Assembly (NCBI GenBank): GCA_964560355.1
Contig: CAZLLI010000030.1
Location: 1-32,613 of the forward strand
DNA length: 32,613 bases
Source of the DNA: JAKEHA01 sp964560355
GTDB lineage: Bacteria > Krumholzibacteriota > Krumholzibacteriia > WVZY01 > JAKEHA01
Reading direction: 5' to 3'
Positions 28,522-32,613 of the stretch are shown here, one piece after another. The first letter of the stretch is position 1. Each line of letters opens with the position of its first letter. The position numbers and the translations under genes are program-made. Below the pieces are notes generated by a model. The model did no database searches and had not been told where the DNA came from. It saw nothing but the letters and a program-made list of their open reading frames with translations.

Positions 28522-28530
28522 AGTATATCA
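28522..28530 (-). promoter_or_regulatory. Extended -10 element suggesting a leaderless transcript for the DUF72 gene
   Basis: On the minus strand this reads TGATATACT, an extended -10 (TGnTATACT). The GTG at 28516 lies only five bases after it, which is where transcription should start. No Shine-Dalgarno is visible. No good -35 hexamer lies 17 bases upstream. Confidence 0.4.
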
Positions 28531-28559
28531 CGCGTCGCGCGCGCGGCGTGCGCATTCGC

Positions 28560-30083
28560 ATGAGCCGGCGCGACGAACACGAAGGCCCCGGCACCGCGCG
28601 CGTGCTGGCCGCGATCGTGGTGCTCGCCGCGGTGCTGCGCGTGCTCTACATCGGCGCGCAGAGCCTCTGGATCGACGAGTATCTCACCCTCGAAGTCGCC
28701 ACTCCCAAGCCGGGCTATCCGCTTTGGCAGCTCCTGCGCCACAACATCCACGGACCGCTGCACGCGTTCGTGGTGGCCATGTTTCGCTTCGTGAGCGAAA
28801 ACGACGGGTGGCTGCGGCTCCCGAGCGCGCTGGCGGGCGTCGCCACGGTGCCGCTCTTGTTCGCGTGGATGCGCCCGCGCTTCGGAGCGCGCACCGCGCT
28901 GTGGGGCGCGTTCCTGCTCGCGATCAATCCGCTCCACGTCCACTACTCGCAGGAGCTGCGCAACTACGCCTTCGCGGTGCTGTTCGTGACGGCGGGTGCC
29001 GTCTTCGTCGACCGCCTGCTCGCGCGCCCCACGCGCGCGCGCGTCGCGGGGCTCGCGCTCGCGGTGGCCGCGTCGGTGCTGTCGAACTTCTCCGCTACGT
29101 TTTCCTTCGTGGTGCACGCGATCACGTATTTCAAGCGCGGCGGCGTGTCGCGCGCGACGCTGGTGCGCTTCGCGGCGGTGACGCTGCTGGTCGTGGCGCT
29201 GATTTCGCCCTGGATCTACCGGGTGTCCACCTTCGTCGACTTCGGCCGTCTGGCCACGCCGGTGCGGCCGGGGGAGATCGACACCGCCGAGCGCTTGCGC
29301 GGCGACACCACCTTCCGCATCGAGTCGGTCCCGTACGCCGCCTTCGCGTACAGCGTCGGGTTCACCCTGGGGCCGTCCTTGCGCGAGCTCCACGACGTGA
29401 CCTCGATGCGCGGCGTGCTCGCGCGCCACGGCGCCGTCATCGCGTGGGTGGGGGTCTTGTTCGGAACGCTGTTCGTGCTCGGGCTGCGGGGCGCGCGCGC
29501 GCGCGGACGCTGGGCGGTGGTCGAGCCGCTCCTGTATATCCTGATCCCGCTGGCCGCGACGCTGGCGCTCAACTGGCAGAACGCGAAGGCGTTCAACGTG
29601 CGCTACGTGATCGTGGGGCTGCCGATGTACCTCGCGCTGATCGCGGTCGGCATTACGTCGCTGCGGCGCGAGCTGCGGGCGTGGGCGGGTGCCCTGGTCG
29701 CGCTCACGTGCGCGGCGTCGCTCTGGAACCATTACCGCGACCCCGATTACTCCAAGGAAGACGTGCGCGACGCCGTGCGAGCGGTGGAAGCGCGCATCGC
29801 TCCCGGCGAATGCATTTTCGCGCCCACCGTGTGGCAGATCGTCGAGCACTATCAGACCGGCGACGCCCCCGTGTTGTACGTGTACGGCCAGCCCGAGTCG
29901 ATGATGCAAGATCAACTCGCGAATCTCTTCGTGCAATGCGACGCCATGTGGTTCGTGCGCGCGCGACCGTGGGTCGACGACCCGCAAGGCCGCGTTCTCG
30001 AACAAATCGATGCGCGTTACGCTCGCCGTGAGACATTGGAGTTTCCCGGAGTTTCCGCGATTCACTTCGTCCGCAAGCCGTAA
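28560..30083 (+). CDS. GT-C fold glycosyltransferase, GT39/ArnT-like membrane protein
   Basis: A 507-residue polytopic inner-membrane protein. It matches the GT39/PMT-like group that transfers sugars from polyprenyl-phosphate donors on the periplasmic side. After the first membrane segment (VLAAIVVLAAVLRVLYIG) comes SLWIDEYLTLEVA with the conserved Asp-Glu of the first loop. NPLHVHYSQELRNYA is a second hallmark of the family. About ten further hydrophobic segments follow, and a soluble C-terminal domain begins near residue 405 (DPDYSKEDVRDAVRAVEARI). The acceptor is unknown; lipid A, glycan or protein are all possible. The ATG at 28560 is preferred; an in-frame GTG at 28548 adds four residues. 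The gene diverges from the DUF72 gene with a gap of about 43 bases. Confidence 0.85.
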   Translation: MSRRDEHEGPGTARVLAAIVVLAAVLRVLYIGAQSLWIDEYLTLEVATPKPGYPLWQLLRHNIHGPLHAFVVAMFRFVSENDGWLRLPSALAGVATVPLLFAWMRPRFGARTALWGAFLLAINPLHVHYSQELRNYAFAVLFVTAGAVFVDRLLARPTRARVAGLALAVAASVLSNFSATFSFVVHAITYFKRGGVSRATLVRFAAVTLLVVALISPWIYRVSTFVDFGRLATPVRPGEIDTAERLRGDTTFRIESVPYAAFAYSVGFTLGPSLRELHDVTSMRGVLARHGAVIAWVGVLFGTLFVLGLRGARARGRWAVVEPLLYILIPLAATLALNWQNAKAFNVRYVIVGLPMYLALIAVGITSLRRELRAWAGALVALTCAASLWNHYRDPDYSKEDVRDAVRAVEARIAPGECIFAPTVWQIVEHYQTGDAPVLYVYGQPESMMQDQLANLFVQCDAMWFVRARPWVDDPQGRVLEQIDARYARRETLEFPGVSAIHFVRKP

Positions 30084-30100
30084 GCACACCGCCCGCGAAA

Positions 30101-30128
30101 TTGCCCCGCTTTGTGCATTGAGTAACAA
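30101..30128 (+). promoter_or_regulatory. Possible sigma-70-type promoter for the BamE-like lipoprotein
   Basis: TTGCCC (30101-30106) and TAACAA (30123-30128) are separated by 16 bases, in the 139-base gap before the lipoprotein gene. Both hexamers are imperfect, so this is tentative. Confidence 0.25.
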
Positions 30129-30130
30129 GG

Positions 30131-30146
30131 CCGGACGAAGGTCCGG
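30131..30146 (+). other. Hairpin with GAAG tetraloop in the gap after the glycosyltransferase gene
   Basis: CCGGAC-GAAG-GTCCGG is a perfect 6-bp stem with a four-base loop, 48 bases after the glycosyltransferase stop. Only TT follows, so it is at best a weak terminator, or part of the leader of the next gene. Confidence 0.35.
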
Positions 30147-30168
30147 TTAGGCCGGGGCATTCGAGGTA

Positions 30169-30186
30169 CGCGCGCGATCGCGCGCG
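30169..30186. repeat. 18-base perfect palindrome upstream of the BamE-like gene
   Basis: CGCGCGCGATCGCGCGCG is identical on both strands. It could be a binding site or form a cruciform or hairpin. Alternating CG runs are common throughout this window, so chance is a fair explanation. Confidence 0.4.
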
Positions 30187-30222
30187 GAACTTCCAGACAT
30201 CATTCGTAGCAGGAGGCACCCC

Positions 30223-30723
30223 ATGCGTCCCCGTGGCGGCTATCGATTCCGAACCATAGCGCTGGCAGCGCTGGCGGCAAGTCTACTCGCGTCGTGCACC
30301 GCCGGACTTCCGCGCCGCGACGACACGGCGGCGATCCTCGAGATTCGCGACGACTACCTGCGCGCGTATCCCAACGGTCCCTACACCGCGGAGATCCAAC
30401 GCGGCGAAGTGGCGCTGGGCATGGGCTACATGGACGTGTTGGCGGCGTGGGGCAAACCCGACGCGCGCGTCGCCGCCGCGGGCGACGAAAAGGAACGCTG
30501 GACGTACCTTCTCGACAACGACAACGGCGTCGACTGGGTGCTGTACGAGTTCTTGTTCGAGAAGCGCGTCGTGGTCGATTGGGAGTTCAGTCGCAACGTC
30601 GGATCCGGCTTCGCGACCTCGCCCGACGACGCGCGCGGGGTCCCGATGCGCGTGCCGCCCACGCCCGCGTCGAGCCTCGGCGAGGGAGCTCACAAGGGTA
30701 CGGTCGGGTCGATGACGCGGTAA
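30223..30723 (+). CDS. Lipoprotein with BamE/SmpA-like domain
   Basis: A 166-residue exported lipoprotein. The signal ends in the lipobox LLASC, so C25 is likely lipidated. The part from about 56 to 125 (IQRGEVALGMGYMDVLAAWGKPDARV, RWTYLLDNDN, LYEFLFEKRVVVDWEF) follows the SmpA/OmlA pattern. That is a helix carrying G-M-x-x-x-D-V-x-x-x-W-G-x-P, then strands with W-x-Y. BamE and relatives sit on the periplasmic face of the outer membrane and assist beta-barrel assembly, but many proteins with this fold do other things. AGGAGG at 30211-30216 gives the start at 30223. A strong terminator follows at 30759-30797. Confidence 0.75.
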   Translation: MRPRGGYRFRTIALAALAASLLASCTAGLPRRDDTAAILEIRDDYLRAYPNGPYTAEIQRGEVALGMGYMDVLAAWGKPDARVAAAGDEKERWTYLLDNDNGVDWVLYEFLFEKRVVVDWEFSRNVGSGFATSPDDARGVPMRVPPTPASSLGEGAHKGTVGSMTR

Positions 30724-30758
30724 TTGGGCACCGCGAAGGCCTTCGCCGGCCCCGAAGC

Positions 30759-30797
30759 GGGCCCCGCGGAAATCACACCGCGGGGCCCTCTTTTCTT
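30759..30797 (+). terminator. Rho-independent terminator after the BamE-like gene
   Basis: An 11-bp perfect stem (30759-30769 with 30778-30788) with the loop AAATCACA is followed by the T-rich tail TCTTTTCTT. This is the clearest intrinsic terminator in the window. A perfect 14-base palindrome GCGAAGGCCTTCGC at 30733-30746 lies just before it. Confidence 0.85.
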
Positions 30798-30825
30798 GAC
30801 AGGCCGAAGGCCGCGCCGGTACAGT
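30796..30825 (+). promoter_or_regulatory. Sigma-70-type promoter for hsp20-lon
   Basis: A consensus TTGACA (30796-30801) and TACAGT (30820-30825) are separated by 18 bases. The -35 element shares its first bases with the T run of the preceding terminator. The start would be near 30832, about 60 bases before the Hsp20 ATG. No CIRCE-type repeat is seen between promoter and gene. Confidence 0.65.
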
Positions 30826-30894
30826 CCTTTCCGTCGCTGTAATGCGCGGCGACGCCAACGGTTAGCGCCATCTTTGCTCGAGGAGTGTAGGGTT

Positions 30895-31368
30895 ATGAAC
30901 GCCAGGTTGCCGCACGCCCCCGCGTGGCCTGTTTCCCGCGAGCTCGACATGAGCGAATTCGACAACATCCGGGAGCTGCTCGAGATGTTGATGTCGGAGC
31001 ACACGCCGGCGAAACACAAGATCAAGATGAAGACGAGCTTCGGCTGGGAACCGGCGATGAACGTCTTCGAGACCGAAGGCGACTTCGTCGTCATCATGGA
31101 TATCTCCGGGATGGAAGCGAAGGAGATCACCGTGTTCACCGACGGCAACATCGTCCGCATCAGCGGCGTGCGCAAAGACCTCATCCCGCCCGGCAAGAAG
31201 CAATTCCACGCGCTGGAGATCCAGGTGGGTCCGTTCCAGCGCCTGATCGGCATTCCCGTGCCCGTCGATCGCGAGAGCGTCACCACGCGCTACGCCAACG
31301 GGCTGCTCGAGATTCGCTTGAAGAAGCGCGGCGATCATCCCGGCAAGCGTCGGGTGGAGATCGAATAG
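30895..31368 (+). CDS. Hsp20/alpha-crystallin family small heat shock protein
   Basis: A 157-residue small heat-shock protein, an ATP-independent holdase in the cytoplasm. An N-terminal arm (1-45) is followed by an alpha-crystallin domain: PAMNVFETEGDFVVIMDISGMEAKEI, then GNIVRISGVRK and the closing GLLEIRLKK, which is a variant of the usual A-x-x-x-n-G-v-L. The ATG at 30895 has GAGGAG about ten bases upstream; an in-frame region before it lies within the promoter and terminator and is not coding. The lon gene begins 26 bases after the stop, so holdase and protease are probably made together. Confidence 0.92.
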   Translation: MNARLPHAPAWPVSRELDMSEFDNIRELLEMLMSEHTPAKHKIKMKTSFGWEPAMNVFETEGDFVVIMDISGMEAKEITVFTDGNIVRISGVRKDLIPPGKKQFHALEIQVGPFQRLIGIPVPVDRESVTTRYANGLLEIRLKKRGDHPGKRRVEIE

Positions 31369-31394
31369 CGTTCCCTTAGCCGACGGAGCGATCG

Positions 31395-32613
31395 GTGAAG
31401 TCACGCAGCACTCTCGAATTCGAAGAGCCCGGCATCAGCACGGGCAGCATTCCGAACGAGCTCGCCATTCTGCCCATCAACGATGCGGTGGTGTTTCCGC
31501 TCATGATGGTGCCGCTCATCCTGCGCGACCCCAATCTCCTGCGCCTCGCCGACGAAGCGCTCGCCGAGCACAAGATCATCGGGGCGTTCACGCAGAAGAA
31601 CGCCGAGACCGAGCACCCGGGCCCGGACGACATCTATCGCGTGGGAACCGCCATCCACATCCAGAAGATGATCCGCTTCCCGAACGGCGAGATGCGCCTG
31701 CTCGCGCAGGGTATCGCGCGCATCCAGCTCACCGAGATCACGCAGGTGGTCCCGTACTTGAAGGGGAAGGTGCGGCTCCTGGAAGAGATCGAGAGCGACA
31801 CCGACCTGCACAAGGCGTACGTGCAGAACGTCGTGCGCACGTTCTCCAAGATGGTCGACGAGTCCGACACCCTGGCCGACGAGCTCAAGATCATCATCAA
31901 CAACATCAAGGAAGGCGGCCGCCTCGCCGATGTCATCGCGACCAACTTGAATATCGAGCTCGACCGCAAGCAGAAGCTGCTCGAGGAGGCCGACTCCACC
32001 GAGCGCCTGAAGTCGCTCGCGCGCTACCTCGCCGACGAGATGGAAGTGATGAAGCTCGGGCGCAAGCTGCAGGCCGACGTCAAGAAGGAGATGGACCGCG
32101 AGCAGCGCGAGTACTACCTGCGCCAGCAGCTCAAGGCGATCCGGCGCGAATTGGGCGAAGACGAGGACCGCACCGTCGAGACCGAAGAACTGCGCGAGAA
32201 GATCGACGCGGCGCAGCTCACTCCGGCCGCGCGCGAAGTCGCGATCAAGGAGCTGGACCGCTTGCAGAAGATGTCGCCCGGTGCCGCCGAGTACACGGTG
32301 TCGAAGACCTACATCGATTGGATCCTCGACCTCCCGTGGGGGACGTCGACCGACGACAACCTCGACATGAAGGAAGCGGAGAAGGTCCTCGACGAGGACC
32401 ACTACGACCTCGAGCGCGTGAAGGAACGCATCCTCGAGTTCCTCGCGGTGAAGAAGCTCAAGAAATCGATGAAGGGGTCGATCATCTGCTTCGCGGGACC
32501 GCCGGGGGTGGGGAAGACGTCGCTCGGGAAATCGATCGCGCGCTCGATGGGGCGCAAGTTCGTGCGCATCTCCTTGGGCGGCATGCGCGACGAAGCCGAG
32601 GTGCGCGGCCACC
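31395..32613 (+). CDS. lon: Lon protease, ATP-dependent (5' part; cut by the window end)
   Basis: The first 406 or so codons of Lon, the cytoplasmic AAA+ protease that degrades misfolded and regulatory proteins. The N-terminal LAN domain begins with IPNELAILPINDAVVFPLMMVPL (from about residue 18), followed by the long charged coiled-coil segment with QREYYLRQQLKAIRRELGE. The AAA+ domain begins at SKTYIDWILDLPWG and DHYDLERVKERILEFLAV, with Walker A GPPGVGKT at 368-375. The Ser-Lys protease domain lies beyond the window. The GTG at 31395 has GGAG at 31384-31387. It is open to the end of the window, so nothing suggests a defect. Confidence 0.95.
   Translation, partial: MKSRSTLEFEEPGISTGSIPNELAILPINDAVVFPLMMVPLILRDPNLLRLADEALAEHKIIGAFTQKNAETEHPGPDDIYRVGTAIHIQKMIRFPNGEMRLLAQGIARIQLTEITQVVPYLKGKVRLLEEIESDTDLHKAYVQNVVRTFSKMVDESDTLADELKIIINNIKEGGRLADVIATNLNIELDRKQKLLEEADSTERLKSLARYLADEMEVMKLGRKLQADVKKEMDREQREYYLRQQLKAIRRELGEDEDRTVETEELREKIDAAQLTPAAREVAIKELDRLQKMSPGAAEYTVSKTYIDWILDLPWGTSTDDNLDMKEAEKVLDEDHYDLERVKERILEFLAVKKLKKSMKGSIICFAGPPGVGKTSLGKSIARSMGRKFVRISLGGMRDEAEVRGH

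Noticed and set aside
30169..30186. CG-rich palindrome considered as an origin, attachment site or restriction feature
   Set aside because: CGCGCG runs are frequent across the whole window, and there are no DnaA boxes, integrase genes or repeats nearby. It is kept only as a palindrome.

Overview
The window is uniformly very GC-rich, tightly packed bacterial chromosome with short intergenic gaps and many 1-4 base gene overlaps. It encodes lipid A biosynthesis, so the cell has an LPS outer membrane. A fused LpxC-FabZ protein, a complete bacillithiol gene set and a GldA/F/G-like ABC system together point to the FCB side of the tree (for example Candidatus Eisenbacteria, Krumholzibacteriota or Gemmatimonadota). 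That placement is inference from gene content; no rRNA or other marker is present. I saw no tRNA, rRNA, CRISPR array, insertion sequence or phage gene.

Layout. (1) 1-6251, plus strand: a lipid A run of lpxD (3' end only), lpxC-fabZ fusion, lpxA, a Gfo/Idh/MocA oxidoreductase, lpxB, a DUF374 acyltransferase and lpxK, closed by a strong hairpin at 6261-6287. (2) 6321-6866, minus strand: a single lipoprotein gene with a near-consensus sigma-54 promoter. (3) 7165-13322, plus strand: nadB, a SAM methyltransferase, bshC, bshB1, bshA and a Minf_1886-family gene, nearly all joined by 4-base overlaps. The methyltransferase is a good candidate for N-methyl-bacillithiol synthase. (4) 13325-13669, minus: a HIT-family protein. 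(5) 13938-18614, plus: prkA, a yeaH-like gene and spoVR, preceded by a sigma-54-type promoter. (6) 24652-18611, minus: ABC ATPase, ABC-2 permease, GldG-like protein, DUF4340 protein, MEMO-like protein and AMMECR1-like protein, apparently one operon. (7) 24811-27612, plus: DUF5683-like membrane protein, a small lipoprotein with a fibronectin-III-like fold, then a Ser/Thr kinase carrying an L7/L12-like domain, a zinc ribbon and a C-terminal membrane anchor. (8) 27554-28516, minus: DUF72 protein; 28560-30083, plus: GT-C type glycosyltransferase; 30223-30723, plus: BamE-like lipoprotein. (9) 30895 to the window end, plus: Hsp20 and the N-terminal part of Lon, behind a terminator that abuts a TTGACA-type promoter.

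How the genes work together. Regions 1, 7 and 8 concern the cell envelope. Region 3 makes a low-molecular-weight thiol; BshA uses UDP-GlcNAc, the same precursor that feeds lipid A in region 1. Region 5 is a conserved starvation and stress kinase module. Region 9 is protein quality control. The points most worth checking are the methyltransferase inside the bacillithiol operon, the two sigma-54 promoters, the GnnA-like oxidoreductase without a visible aminotransferase partner, the MEMO/AMMECR1 pair joined to a Gld-like ABC system, and the kinase with an L7/L12-like domain.
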